From: Clostridia bacterium
GTDB taxonomy: Bacteria > Bacillota > Sulfobacillia > SLMV01
Assembly (NCBI GenBank): GCA_003554565.1
Contig: PWGR01000104.1
Coordinates: forward strand, 1-10,974
DNA length: 10,974 nucleotides
Reading direction: 5' to 3'
Shown here: positions 1 through 6,921 of the stretch, piece after piece
How the letters are laid out: each line of letters begins with the position of its first letter
Numbering within the stretch: the stretch's first letter is position 1
Notes under the pieces: model-generated
What the model was told of the DNA's origin: nothing
The model's database searches: none
Seen by the model: only the letters and a program-made list of their open reading frames with translations
Translations under genes and position numbers: made by a program

Positions 1-122
1 CGTGTTCTGGCTCGCGTTTTGCTCAACATGATATGGATAGGGTTATCTCTGATTCTGTGGTATGTCTCATCCGTCGCCGGGATGTGCCCTGTGCGCTTCG
101 GCTTATGGCTACCCAGGTGTGA

Positions 123-1658
123 TCATTGATACTGTCGCAGCTGCGGTGACTGCAGGTATTCAGCCGGAGACACAAACTCTCCTTTCACCTCCATGGCCAC
201 GTAATCCCGACTGATGGCGAGAGTATAATCCCGCGAGTGTTCGGCGCGAAGCCGGTCCTGACAGTTCATCTGCACGTTAAGATTTGGATCCAACCTGGGT
301 ATGTCGAACAGATTGAGAAAACGCTCGCTCTTACCCCGGAAGAATAGCTCCGGTCGCAGTACGTCTGGATCTCCCCGGTCAAAAATGAAGTCCATAACGA
401 GGACATCTCCGTCCATTCGAAGTCGGGAGGTGCAGAATTCGTTGACGTATTGACGGTTCTGGCTTGCGCGGCTGATGCGAGAAAACTCTTCCAGCTCGTC
501 GGGAAGGATCAGGAGAGTCTCCGGATGATCAAAAGCCCTGATTTTGAGCGTGGACGATGAATGGGCCGCCATGGCGTTCAGCATGTACATCTTGCAGGCC
601 AGCTTCTCGACCTGCGGAACGGATTGCCCCGACTCAACGGCGTACAGTACGCCGCTGGTGAAGGCCGGGAGGTTTCTTGCCAGCAGATAGCAGCTCATGA
701 AGCCGTGATCGTATTCCTCAACGTTTCGCAAGAGCCGGAGACGTGCCTGACGGTTCTCAAGAATCCGGTGTCTTATCTCGAGTTCCCCACGCAATGCGTC
801 CAGTTCTTGCTCCGAAAGCCTTCTGAGTTGTCTTGCCCCGTCTTCGCTCAAAGGCTCCTCGATACCGTATCGACTGCAAATTTGCAGGGATTCATCGCAG
901 AAAACGATATCGCTGCTCATCATCTGTACCAGGCCGTCCAGGAAATCCTTCTGCACGGCTGTGTATTCTACCAGGAATTCCTGGTGTCTATTTATTGAGA
1001 AGTAGGGCAGTATGCGGGACATTGCTTTGTTGATCTTGCCGATTTTCTTGATGGGGTAGCCCAGGTCATGGCACAGTGCGGCCACACAGCGGAATACGTC
1101 CAGCGGAGCATGCTCCATTGTGTATCCAAGCACTTCGAGGGCGTTCAGGCTCTCCGGTGGGGAACCCCAGTTTACAAGAGGTTTCAACGGGTCGTAGAAA
1201 GAGTCAAAGAGAGGTTCTCTATGCAGGTACTCGCTTACCAAATATACCCACAGCGAATGAAGGGTGTGATCCCGGTAAAAGGGGTCGGAGGCGAACATCA
1301 GCTCCTCGAACTCGGCGTAGTCGTCCACATAGTTGAAGAGACGATCGTAACCTCTGCGGTCAGGATCTATGTAGCTCATCGCACATTCAAATAGGATCTT
1401 CCAAATTCCCTTGCCCAGTTCCAGCTTGCGATGATGGTCTGACCCACAGCGGCGCAGCAGATCGAACTGCTCATGCAGTTTCTCTCTCACCCGCGTTCTC
1501 CTGGAGAGAAATTCGACTTTATTCTGCATCAGATACTGCTGATAGCAGGTAATCATCGATGTTTCGCTCAGTCTTGTCAAGATCGTGCACCTCTTTCCCG
1601 ACGGCATTGCTGTGCTCGTCCCAAACCCATTATATTCCTGAAAGCAAATGTCGGGCAA
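123..1658 (-). CDS. HD-domain metal-dependent phosphohydrolase, substrate unknown
   Basis: A 511-residue protein with the metal-binding pattern of HD phosphohydrolases. There is an H-x2-H element at 131-134 (RDHTLHSLWVYL), then the HD doublet at 197-198 in ALCHDLGYP. A DHG element lies at 317-319, a third His at 366 in MAAHSS, and a late Asp at 387 in LPDELEEFSR. Between the HD doublet and the DHG element is an insert of about 110 residues with a charged, helical, possibly coiled-coil stretch at 281-312. The C-terminal 110 residues are not recognised. No signal peptide or membrane segment is visible, so it is probably cytoplasmic. The start is TTG at 1658, because GAGGAG (1670-1665, minus strand) lies six bases upstream; the next in-frame ATGs lack such a site. 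HD proteins hydrolyse phosphate esters, often of nucleotides, but nothing here identifies the substrate. It stands alone on the minus strand, divergent from the tRNA-Arg/tadA block. The HD assignment is confident; the function is not. Confidence 0.85.
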   Translation of the reverse strand: MPDICFQEYNGFGTSTAMPSGKRCTILTRLSETSMITCYQQYLMQNKVEFLSRRTRVREKLHEQFDLLRRCGSDHHRKLELGKGIWKILFECAMSYIDPDRRGYDRLFNYVDDYAEFEELMFASDPFYRDHTLHSLWVYLVSEYLHREPLFDSFYDPLKPLVNWGSPPESLNALEVLGYTMEHAPLDVFRCVAALCHDLGYPIKKIGKINKAMSRILPYFSINRHQEFLVEYTAVQKDFLDGLVQMMSSDIVFCDESLQICSRYGIEEPLSEDGARQLRRLSEQELDALRGELEIRHRILENRQARLRLLRNVEEYDHGFMSCYLLARNLPAFTSGVLYAVESGQSVPQVEKLACKMYMLNAMAAHSSSTLKIRAFDHPETLLILPDELEEFSRISRASQNRQYVNEFCTSRLRMDGDVLVMDFIFDRGDPDVLRPELFFRGKSERFLNLFDIPRLDPNLNVQMNCQDRLRAEHSRDYTLAISRDYVAMEVKGEFVSPAEYLQSPQLRQYQ

Positions 1659-1670
1659 TCCCTTCTCCTC

Positions 1671-2104
1671 GAGGCCATGTTGAGCAAATATACAGGTTCA
1701 TCATCCTTTTCTTATTTGGATAGATAAAGTGGCATGCCGCGTCGTAGACGAGGAAGGGAGTAATAGAGAAACCCCCATCTTGGTTCTTGCTGGTCTAGAC
1801 AATCTTAACTTCGCTGGAGAATGGATAACGTCTCCATGTGGGACATTCGTGGTGTTAAAGGTCCGGTCCTTCTTTTTGCCAACGGGATATGGGAGATGTT
1901 TCGTAGTTGTTCGGGTGGTTTGAGGTTGCGGAGCGCTTACACCGGTTGTGACAGCGGGTTGGGGCTCAGCTTTGCGTATGGGCGTTGGAATGGTTGGATC
2001 GCAGGTTGATGCAGGAGCGTGGCAAGTCGCACTGGAAGATGATTGGTTTTCGCAAACGCACCATGGCGACTTGGGTCTCACTGCGGCGCCGTGCCTTGGG
2101 TTAG
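1671..2104. other. Intergenic stretch with no convincing gene
   Basis: Between the divergent HD gene and the tRNA-Arg promoter I see no open frame with a protein-like composition and a ribosome-binding site. The longest frame, on the minus strand, is Pro/Thr/Ser-rich and starts at a GTG without a usable Shine-Dalgarno. A TATATT (minus strand, 1692-1687) could be a -10 box for the HD gene, but no good -35 accompanies it. No terminator, repeat or RNA gene was recognised. Confidence 0.5.
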
Positions 2105-2134
2105 TTGCTGGTCCCGCTCCGACTCTGGTACTAT
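2105..2134 (+). promoter_or_regulatory. Possible sigma-A promoter for tRNA-Arg
   Basis: TTGCTG (2105-2110) and TACTAT (2129-2134) are separated by 18 bases, and the tRNA begins 18 bases after the -10 box. The -35 matches consensus at three positions and the -10 at four. The position is right for a tRNA gene, but the boxes are mediocre. Confidence 0.4.
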
Positions 2135-2152
2135 AGGCAATAAGCTAGCGAT

Positions 2153-2226
2153 GCGCCAGTAGCTCAGGCGGATAGAGCAAGGGATTCCTAATCCCTGAGC
2201 CGGGGGTTCGAGTCCTCCCTGGCGCA
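2153..2226 (+). tRNA. tRNA-Arg (anticodon CCT)
   Basis: The 74 bases fold as a complete cloverleaf. The acceptor stem GCGCCAG/CTGGCGC has discriminator A. The D arm is GCTC/GAGC, and the anticodon stem AGGGA/TCCCT encloses loop TTCCTAA. The five-base variable loop is followed by a T arm with loop TTCGAGT. The anticodon CCT reads the arginine codon AGG. The 3' CCA is not encoded (CAC follows), so it must be added enzymatically. The gene lies 63 bases upstream of tadA. TadA edits A34 of tRNA-Arg(ACG), not this CCT species, so their adjacency is probably positional only. Confidence 0.96.
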
Positions 2227-2239
2227 CACGGCCCGGAAC

Positions 2240-2263
2240 TCGGCCAATGGGCCGAATCTTTAT
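2240..2263 (+). terminator. Possible terminator hairpin after tRNA-Arg
   Basis: TCGGCC (2240-2245) and GGCCGA (2250-2255) form a six-base-pair stem with an AATG loop, followed by ATCTTTAT. The T-tract is interrupted and the tadA ribosome-binding site starts only about 12 bases further on. It may be a weak terminator or attenuating hairpin between the tRNA and tadA. Confidence 0.4.
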
Positions 2264-2289
2264 CAAATGTTCTGAAGGAAGGACGCTCT

Positions 2290-2766
2290 ATGCACAAATA
2301 TGGATCAGAACAATATGAACACTACATGAGCATAGCACTTGAAGAAGCAGAAGAAGCTCTCGACAAGGACGAGGTGCCAATAGGGGCATTGGTGGTGTCC
2401 CCTGAAGGTGAGGTCATCGGCCGTGGTCATAACCTTCGCGAGACGACAGGTGACCCCACCGCGCATGCAGAGATTCTGGCCCTGCGTGAGGCAGGGATGT
2501 CCCAGGGTGACTGGCGCTTGGAAAACTACGATCTATATGTTACCGTTGAGCCCTGCGCAATGTGCGCAGGAGCTGCGGTCAACGCCAGAATTCGCGAGCT
2601 GATCTTCGGTGTGCGAGATCCAAAGACCGGAGCCGTCGTCAGTTTACGGTCGCTGACTTCAGATGTTCGCCTTAATCACCAGGTGCAGGTTATTGAGGGA
2701 ATTTGTGAGACTGAATGTGCTTCCATTTTGCAGGAGTTCTTCCGCCGTTTGAGGACTGGTCGGTGA
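2290..2766 (+). CDS. tadA: tRNA-specific adenosine deaminase TadA
   Basis: A 158-residue cytidine-deaminase-fold enzyme that converts A34 of tRNA-Arg(ACG) to inosine, so that one tRNA can read CGU, CGC and CGA. The zinc and catalytic motif HAE is at 59-61 (His ligand, Glu proton shuttle) and PCAMC at 88-92 supplies the two Cys ligands. The family-typical GHN (46-48) and DPKTGA (110-115) segments are also present. The length is normal for bacterial TadA. The ATG at 2290 is preceded by AAGGAAGGA with seven bases of spacing. It heads the conserved Firmicutes block leading to SRP RNA and dnaX, which fits a housekeeping TadA rather than a free-base deaminase. Guanine or cytosine deaminases share the fold, but the context and the PCAMC/DPK motifs favour TadA. 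Confidence 0.95.
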   Translation: MHKYGSEQYEHYMSIALEEAEEALDKDEVPIGALVVSPEGEVIGRGHNLRETTGDPTAHAEILALREAGMSQGDWRLENYDLYVTVEPCAMCAGAAVNARIRELIFGVRDPKTGAVVSLRSLTSDVRLNHQVQVIEGICETECASILQEFFRRLRTGR

Positions 2767-2776
2767 GGTCGCTGGA

Positions 2777-2785
2777 TGTTATAAT
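2777..2785 (+). promoter_or_regulatory. Extended -10 promoter for the tRNA-Ser / SRP RNA block
   Basis: A perfect TATAAT (2780-2785) is preceded by TG at 2777-2778, the extended -10 form TGNTATAAT. The hexamer 17 bases upstream (TGGTCG) is a poor -35, as often seen with extended -10 promoters. It lies just after the tadA stop and about 48 bases before tRNA-Ser(CGA), so it probably drives the two tRNA-Ser genes and possibly the SRP RNA behind them. Confidence 0.6.
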
Positions 2786-2832
2786 GTACGTTGACTTTTG
2801 GGGATGATCCTGAAAGAGTGCATCAATAGTGC

Positions 2833-2924
<92 letters not shown>

Positions 2925-2969
2925 TGTTGTCCGCAGAATCCTGATGCACATAAGGGATCAGAAGTTAGT

Positions 2970-3058
2970 GGAGAGGTGTCCGAGTCTGGCTGAAGGAGCA
3001 CGCCTGGAAAGCGTGTGGGCGGGCAACCGTCCCGTGGGTTCAAATCCCACCCTCTCCG
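2970..3058 (+). tRNA. tRNA-Ser (anticodon GGA)
   Basis: Class II tRNA closely related to the preceding one, with the same acceptor and nearly the same T arm. GGAGAGG (2970-2976) pairs with CCTCTCC (3051-3057) and the discriminator is G at 3058. The anticodon stem CACGC/GCGTG encloses CTGGAAA, giving anticodon GGA for UCC and UCU. The long variable arm GGGCGG-GCAA-CCGTCC is intact. The 3' CCA is not encoded (CAC follows), unlike its neighbour. Only ten bases separate it from the SRP RNA. Confidence 0.96.
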
Positions 3059-3068
3059 CACTGAGTTT

Positions 3069-3337
3069 GGCCGTGCTAGACGGGGAGGTAGCGGTGCCCT
3101 GTACCTGCAAGCCGCTATAGCAGGGTCGAATCCCTTCCCGAGGCTCGGTTTCGGTGGGGTCTGCCCCACGTAAGTGGTGTTGACGACTGGGTCCTGCGCA
3201 ATGAAAACGTGTGAACCCCGTCAGGCCCGGAAGGGAGCAGCGGTAAGCGCGACCTTTCATGTGCCGCAGGGGTGCCGAGTCCGAGCTAACTGCGTGGGTA
3301 ACGCCCATCGGGACGGGTCGACGGAAGGTGCACGGCC
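3069..3337 (+). ncRNA. ffs: Large bacterial SRP RNA (Bacillus-type, with Alu domain)
   Basis: This is the RNA of the signal recognition particle, which binds Ffh and targets membrane and secreted proteins to FtsY and the translocon. The ends pair as GGCCGTGC (3069-3076) with GCACGGCC (3330-3337). The 5' part carries the Alu-domain signature GGGGAGGTAGCGGTGCCCTG and its partner strand. The S domain contains GTCAGGCCCGGAAGGGAGC (from 3220), with the conserved GGAA tetraloop of helix 8 that contacts the Ffh M domain. At about 269 bases it is the long form of Bacillus and many Clostridia, not the short 4.5S form. No separate promoter is evident in the ten bases after tRNA-Ser(GGA), so it may be processed from a common precursor. 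A short T-rich stretch (3340-3346) follows. Confidence 0.95.
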
Positions 3338-3386
3338 AGTTTTCTTCCATCTTTCTAATAACAACTCCGTTCCACTTCAGTGGTTT

Positions 3387-3394
3387 GGTGGTGA
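3387..3394 (+). promoter_or_regulatory. Ribosome-binding site that fixes the dnaX TTG start
   Basis: GGTGGTGA matches the Shine-Dalgarno GGAGGTGA with one mismatch and sits at ideal spacing before TTG 3400. The two in-frame GTG codons at 3388 and 3391 lie inside this element and therefore cannot use it. Confidence 0.65.
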
Positions 3395-3399
3395 GCCTC

Positions 3400-5253
3400 T
3401 TGGAGAGATCTTCCCTGTATAGGCAGTGGCGGCCACGTCGCTTCGATGAGGTGGTGGGGCAGGAGCATGTAGTCACTACTCTCAAGAATGCCGTGAAGCG
3501 TGATCAGGTGGCCCATGCGTACATATTCGCCGGTCCTCGCGGAACGGGTAAGACTACCGTTGCGAGGCTGCTGGCCAAAATTGTCAACTGCCCGGAGACA
3601 AGGGGGTCAGCGGAACCGTGTAATGAGTGTGACCAGTGCCTAGCTATCGATTCCGGTTCTTCAATGAATATGATTGAAGTAGACGCGGCCTCACATCGGG
3701 GAATTGATGACATTCGGGAATTACAAGAAAAAGTCCCATATGCCGCCACTTCCGGGCGCTTTCGCGTGTACATTCTCGATGAGGCACATATGTTGACGAC
3801 TGAGGCATTCAATGCGTTGTTGAAGACCCTGGAGGAGCCTCCTGAACACGTCATCTTCATATTGGCGACCACCGAACCGCACAAGATCCCGGTAACCGTG
3901 CAGTCGAGATGTCAGAGGTTTGATTATAGATTCCTCACGGCGGATGAGATTGCCGAACGCCTGAAGCAAGTGGTGGCCGCAGATGAGAATCTTGCAGTCA
4001 CCGAGCCGGCGATCTGGACAATAGCATTATATGCAGAGGGTGCGGTCAGGGATGCCCTGGGGTTACTTGAGCAGTGCCGCGACTATTCGGAAGGAGAGGT
4101 GTCCGAGGAAGCGGTCAGACGCGTTATCGGAGCAGTCTCACGGCAGACTCTGGTAGAATACGCCCGTCACCTGCGAGACGGAGACATTGCGGGGCTGATG
4201 GATCTCATTGATGAGGTCTCAATGGCAGGTGCTGATATGGGCCAGTTCATACGTGACCTTCTCTCTCTTGCGCGGGACTTGCTTCTCTTTCGTGCAAGTG
4301 ACGGAGCGCGACGCCCCGTAATGCCGGATGAAGATCTTACTGCTATGTGCGAAGTGGCCGATCAGTATGAACTTTCACAGCTTCTGAATCTGGTTGACCA
4401 GCTGGCCTCAGCTGAGGACCGTACGCGCTATTCTGCCCAGCCGCGATTTTTGCTGGAGATGACGAGCATCCGACTCGCAGGAGAATTTGGCCGTCGCCTC
4501 CAGGATCCTGTCACCTCTGCGGAGCAGTCAACTGTCAGGGGTGAATCCAAATCGGATTCGCCGGAACAGGTAGAGCGGCCGGCGGGTTCCGTTGATTTTG
4601 ATACTACCGGAGAGTCTGACCCGGTCAGTGATATCCGGGCCATTTGGGAGAGAGTTAAGGAGCAGGTCAGGGAGGCCAGCTTGCCGACCCATGCTCTTCT
4701 GCAGCCGGCCCGCCCGGGAGGAATTACGGACGGCGCATTTGTGCTGGTATTCGGTGACGAATATAAGTTTCACCGAGACCGGACGGAGAAGGAGGGACGG
4801 CAGCTCATTCAGGAGGTTCTGAAGAGAGTTACCGGCAGGGATCTTGCATTGCGCTGCAAAATGGAGGCAGACTTTTCTCCGGGTGACACTGGAAATGATG
4901 AGCCTCAGGCGGATGAACCAGCCGAGGGTGACCATAATAGTATAAACTCAGCACGTGATACAGCTCCGTCCGGTGATCACAGGGATGATCCCGATGATGG
5001 GCGCGAGAGCTCCGGTGCCGCACACCAGGCGGTGCGGAGCCGCGGTGGCGAATGCACTGACGGGGAGTCGGCCGGCGTGGAGGATGCGGGCACATCTTCC
5101 GAAAATGACGGCGATGACTCTGTGGACGAAGTAGTGAGCATGTTTTCTGGAAAAATCGTGGGCAAACTCAGCGAGATGGACGTCCCGGGCGTTGACGAAA
5201 TTGCTGAGGGCCGGGACATGTCTGAGGGGAGAGATTCTGATGAGCTTTGGTAG
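3400..5253 (+). CDS. dnaX: DNA polymerase III gamma/tau subunit (clamp loader)
   Basis: The AAA+ ATPase subunit of the clamp loader, which opens and loads the DnaN sliding clamp and ties polymerase to helicase. With the TTG start at 3400 the protein has 617 residues and begins MERSSLYRQWRP, the usual DnaX N-terminus. It shows Walker A GPRGTGKT (45-52), a zinc module with Cys 64, 74, 77 and 80, Walker B LDEAH (126-130), the SRC arginine-finger motif (169-171) and a sensor-2 region GAVRDALGLL (214-223). Residues about 409-488 form a folded C-terminal domain. About 85 residues rich in Asp, Glu, Ser and Gly follow (489-573), then a short conserved-looking segment DEVVSMFSGKIV (576-587). No A-rich slippery site lies at the tau/gamma boundary, so a frameshifted short form is not indicated. 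The open frame extends upstream into the SRP RNA, but that part is not protein-like. Its 3' end overlaps ybaB. Confidence 0.96.
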   Translation: MERSSLYRQWRPRRFDEVVGQEHVVTTLKNAVKRDQVAHAYIFAGPRGTGKTTVARLLAKIVNCPETRGSAEPCNECDQCLAIDSGSSMNMIEVDAASHRGIDDIRELQEKVPYAATSGRFRVYILDEAHMLTTEAFNALLKTLEEPPEHVIFILATTEPHKIPVTVQSRCQRFDYRFLTADEIAERLKQVVAADENLAVTEPAIWTIALYAEGAVRDALGLLEQCRDYSEGEVSEEAVRRVIGAVSRQTLVEYARHLRDGDIAGLMDLIDEVSMAGADMGQFIRDLLSLARDLLLFRASDGARRPVMPDEDLTAMCEVADQYELSQLLNLVDQLASAEDRTRYSAQPRFLLEMTSIRLAGEFGRRLQDPVTSAEQSTVRGESKSDSPEQVERPAGSVDFDTTGESDPVSDIRAIWERVKEQVREASLPTHALLQPARPGGITDGAFVLVFGDEYKFHRDRTEKEGRQLIQEVLKRVTGRDLALRCKMEADFSPGDTGNDEPQADEPAEGDHNSINSARDTAPSGDHRDDPDDGRESSGAAHQAVRSRGGECTDGESAGVEDAGTSSENDGDDSVDEVVSMFSGKIVGKLSEMDVPGVDEIAEGRDMSEGRDSDELW

Positions 5254-5578
5254 CATGGGCGACATGGGCAAGATGATGCAGCAGATCCAGAAGATGCAGC
5301 AGGATCTGGAAGATGTGCAGGCGGAGGTAGAGAAGAAGACTGTGGAGGCACAGGCCGGTGGTGGAGTGGTTCGGGTCGTATGTAATGGTGCCATGGAAGT
5401 TGTCGACATTGAGATAGATCCAGATGCGGTGGACCCTGATGATGTAGAGATGCTTTCAGATCTGGTGATTGCTGCTGTCAACGAGGGTCTTCGATCTGCA
5501 CGTGATATGGTCAAAAGTGAGATGGAACAGGTGACCGGGGGACTCAATCTGCCCAACATCCCCGGATTTACCAGCTGA
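5240..5578 (+). CDS. ybaB: YbaB/EbfC family nucleoid-associated protein
   Basis: A 112-residue member of the YbaB/EbfC family, small dimeric DNA-binding proteins encoded between dnaX and recR in most bacteria. The Met- and Gln-rich N-terminal helix (MGKMMQQIQKMQQDLEDVQAE) leads into the sheet region VVRVVCNGAMEVVDIEIDP, followed by a second helix and a Gly/Pro-rich tail, the family layout. The ATG at 5240 is preferred over the upstream in-frame start at 5192, because the family begins just before the Met-rich helix and GAGGGGAG stands about eight bases upstream. The gene overlaps the dnaX stop by 14 bases and ends 13 bases before recR, so the three are probably translated from one message. 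Its exact role (nucleoid organisation, or help to RecR/DnaX) is not settled for the family. Confidence 0.93.
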   Translation: MSFGSMGDMGKMMQQIQKMQQDLEDVQAEVEKKTVEAQAGGGVVRVVCNGAMEVVDIEIDPDAVDPDDVEMLSDLVIAAVNEGLRSARDMVKSEMEQVTGGLNLPNIPGFTS

Positions 5579-5591
5579 GAGGAGACGACGA

Positions 5592-6203
5592 TTGCCGGCA
5601 TTTTTCGCTCCGTCAATGGCACGGTTGATCGAAGAGCTTTCCAAACTGCCAGGGATAGGCCCGAAGAGTGCCCAGAGGCTGGCTCTGCACCTGGTAAAGG
5701 GAGCAGAAGAGGATGTTCGCTCCCTGGCGGAAGCGTTAATGGATGCCAAGACCACCGTGCAGCACTGTTCGATCTGCAGCAATCTCACTGACTCGGACCC
5801 GTGCGAGATTTGCGGTGACGGGAGCCGCAGGGAAGATCTTGTGTGTGTAGTTGAAGACCCGTCCGACGTGGTGGCGATGGAGCGGACCCGGGACTATGAT
5901 GGTCTGTACCATGTGCTGCACGGGTTGATTTCTCCCATGGATGGGGTGGGGCCGGACGAACTACGGGTGAAGAATCTCCTGGACCGTCTGCGCGAGGACG
6001 AGGTGCAGGAAGTTATTCTTGCCACTGATCCCACGGTCGAGGGGGAGGCCACGGCCATGTATTTGGCGAGACTGCTCCGCCCGCTTGGTGTAAAGGTTAC
6101 CAGAATTGCACGGGGCCTCCCGGAGGGCGGCGATCTTGACTACGCTGATGAGGCTACCTTGAGCCGGGCCCTGCGGGGCAGGTATTCAGTGGATTCTGGC
6201 TGA
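5592..6203 (+). CDS. recR: Recombination mediator protein RecR
   Basis: A 203-residue protein that works with RecO (and RecF) to load RecA on SSB-coated single-stranded DNA at gaps. The N-terminal helix-hairpin-helix LPGIGPKSAQRL is at 19-30. The zinc finger has Cys 59, 62, 71 and 74 (C-x2-C-x8-C-x2-C). The Toprim domain runs from about 82, with the acidic VVEDPSD (86-92) and LATDPTVEGEATA (143-155). The family C-terminal segment GLPEGGDLDYADEATL (175-190) carries Glu where Val is common (GLPVGG). The start is TTG at 5592 with AGAGGAG seven bases upstream. The length is normal. It lies in the dnaX-ybaB-recR cluster. Confidence 0.96.
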   Translation: MPAFFAPSMARLIEELSKLPGIGPKSAQRLALHLVKGAEEDVRSLAEALMDAKTTVQHCSICSNLTDSDPCEICGDGSRREDLVCVVEDPSDVVAMERTRDYDGLYHVLHGLISPMDGVGPDELRVKNLLDRLREDEVQEVILATDPTVEGEATAMYLARLLRPLGVKVTRIARGLPEGGDLDYADEATLSRALRGRYSVDSG

Positions 6204-6279
6204 GCTGGTTGCATCCATCTAGTCTTATTCTTTCTGCCTGTGAACAGGCCGTAATAAAGCAGACGAATCTGTAACGGGC

Positions 6280-6317
6280 CACTGCCGCCTGCGTGTCTCA
6301 GACTCTGCTTGGCAGTG
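6280..6317. repeat. Inverted repeat in the recR-DUF2508 gap
   Basis: CACTGCC (6280-6286) and GGCAGTG (6311-6317) are exact inverted copies separated by 24 bases. No T-tract follows, so a simple terminator is unlikely. The remaining bases between recR and the next gene hold a small GCCTG-TGAA-CAGGC hairpin (6236-6249) and no clear promoter. Confidence 0.45.
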
Positions 6318-6477
6318 ATATCATAATTTCGTCATGTCTGCACCTGCTTTCCTCCATACCAGCGCAGGCTTATCCTTCACACTGCACATAAATTTGTCCG
6401 GAAGCGGGAAACAATACCTGCATGAGGTTACGCTTTCCCTCTCACGTGCATACAGTTGTGGTGAGAGGTCATCCAGC

Positions 6478-6789
6478 ATGAGGGGGAGCGAGAGCGTGAA
6501 GCCCACTAGGAAATATGAGGAGAACGTAAGTGGACGGGCGCGCGGCGCGTTGGAGAGTTTTGCCGACCGCCTGAACCCGCCGGCGGAGCGAAATCTGTCG
6601 GATGTTAAGCATGAATGGTGTCGTGCGGTGGAGGAGGCCCGGCTTGAGTGGGAGAAGGCCAGATCCTACTTCGAAAACGTTTCCGAGCCCGATCTGGTTG
6701 ACCACGCCGTTCACCTGTTGGCCGCTGCGGAGAAGAAGTACAATTATATATTGAGTCAGGTGAAACACCAGAGCGCTGAGGGCGGCTAG
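6478..6789 (+). CDS. DUF2508 (YaaL-like) protein of unknown function
   Basis: A 103-residue, charged, mostly helical protein. Its core (about 40-95: EWCRAVEEARLEWEKARSYF, then DLVDHAVHLLAAAEKKYNYI) resembles the small YaaL/DUF2508 family, encoded between recR and bofA in many spore-formers. No signal peptide or membrane segment is seen. The ATG at 6478 has AGAGG nine bases upstream. An in-frame GTG at 6496 behind GGGGGAG is a reasonable alternative that would remove six residues. The upstream extension of the open frame to 6334 is not protein-like. The family call rests on sequence character and on position, and its function is unknown. Confidence 0.75.
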   Translation: MRGSESVKPTRKYEENVSGRARGALESFADRLNPPAERNLSDVKHEWCRAVEEARLEWEKARSYFENVSEPDLVDHAVHLLAAAEKKYNYILSQVKHQSAEGG

Positions 6790-6822
6790 AGCCATTAGTG
6801 GTAAACGGCCGCCTTTCATTTT
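6781..6822 (+). terminator. Probable rho-independent terminator after the DUF2508 gene
   Basis: GGCGGC (6781-6786) pairs with GCCGCC (6808-6813), with an inner CCA/TGG helix (6792-6794/6799-6801) in the loop, followed by TTTCATTTT. The stem starts within the last codons of the gene. The large loop lowers confidence. Confidence 0.5.
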
Positions 6823-6921
6823 CTACCCGCCCCTTTTAGATATGTTGTTCCCCTGGATAGCCCCTTCCTGGTTCACGCATGAACGACCGGCCACCGCATA
6901 GGATTTACCGAGGTGGATGAA

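Noticed and set aside
1..129. Open plus-strand frame from the left edge ending at TGA 127-129, with a hydrophobic stretch
   Set aside because: Only 42 codons are visible, there is no recognisable motif, and it runs into the end of the HD gene on the other strand. It could be the end of a gene lying outside, but it cannot be supported.
561..998. 145-codon plus-strand frame
   Set aside because: Lies entirely antisense to the HD-domain gene, whose metal-binding motifs show which strand codes.
1701..2081. 126-codon minus-strand frame rich in Pro, Thr and Ser
   Set aside because: It starts at GTG without a Shine-Dalgarno, has no domain-like pattern, and its composition is what random GC-rich DNA gives.
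3259..3399. N-terminal extension of dnaX by 47 codons
   Set aside because: The first part lies inside the SRP RNA, the sequence is not DnaX-like, and the ribosome-binding site fits TTG 3400.
3721..3740. Short A-run in dnaX as a programmed frameshift site
   Set aside because: It has five A residues and does not form the A-AAA-AAG heptamer in frame. It lies inside the ATPase domain, not at the tau/gamma boundary.
4948..5622. 224-codon minus-strand frame
   Set aside because: Antisense to the end of dnaX, ybaB and the start of recR; Ser/Thr/Pro-rich shadow of the real genes.
6334..6477. Upstream extension of the DUF2508 frame
   Set aside because: No family similarity in this part and no good ribosome-binding site at 6334; ATG 6478 has one.
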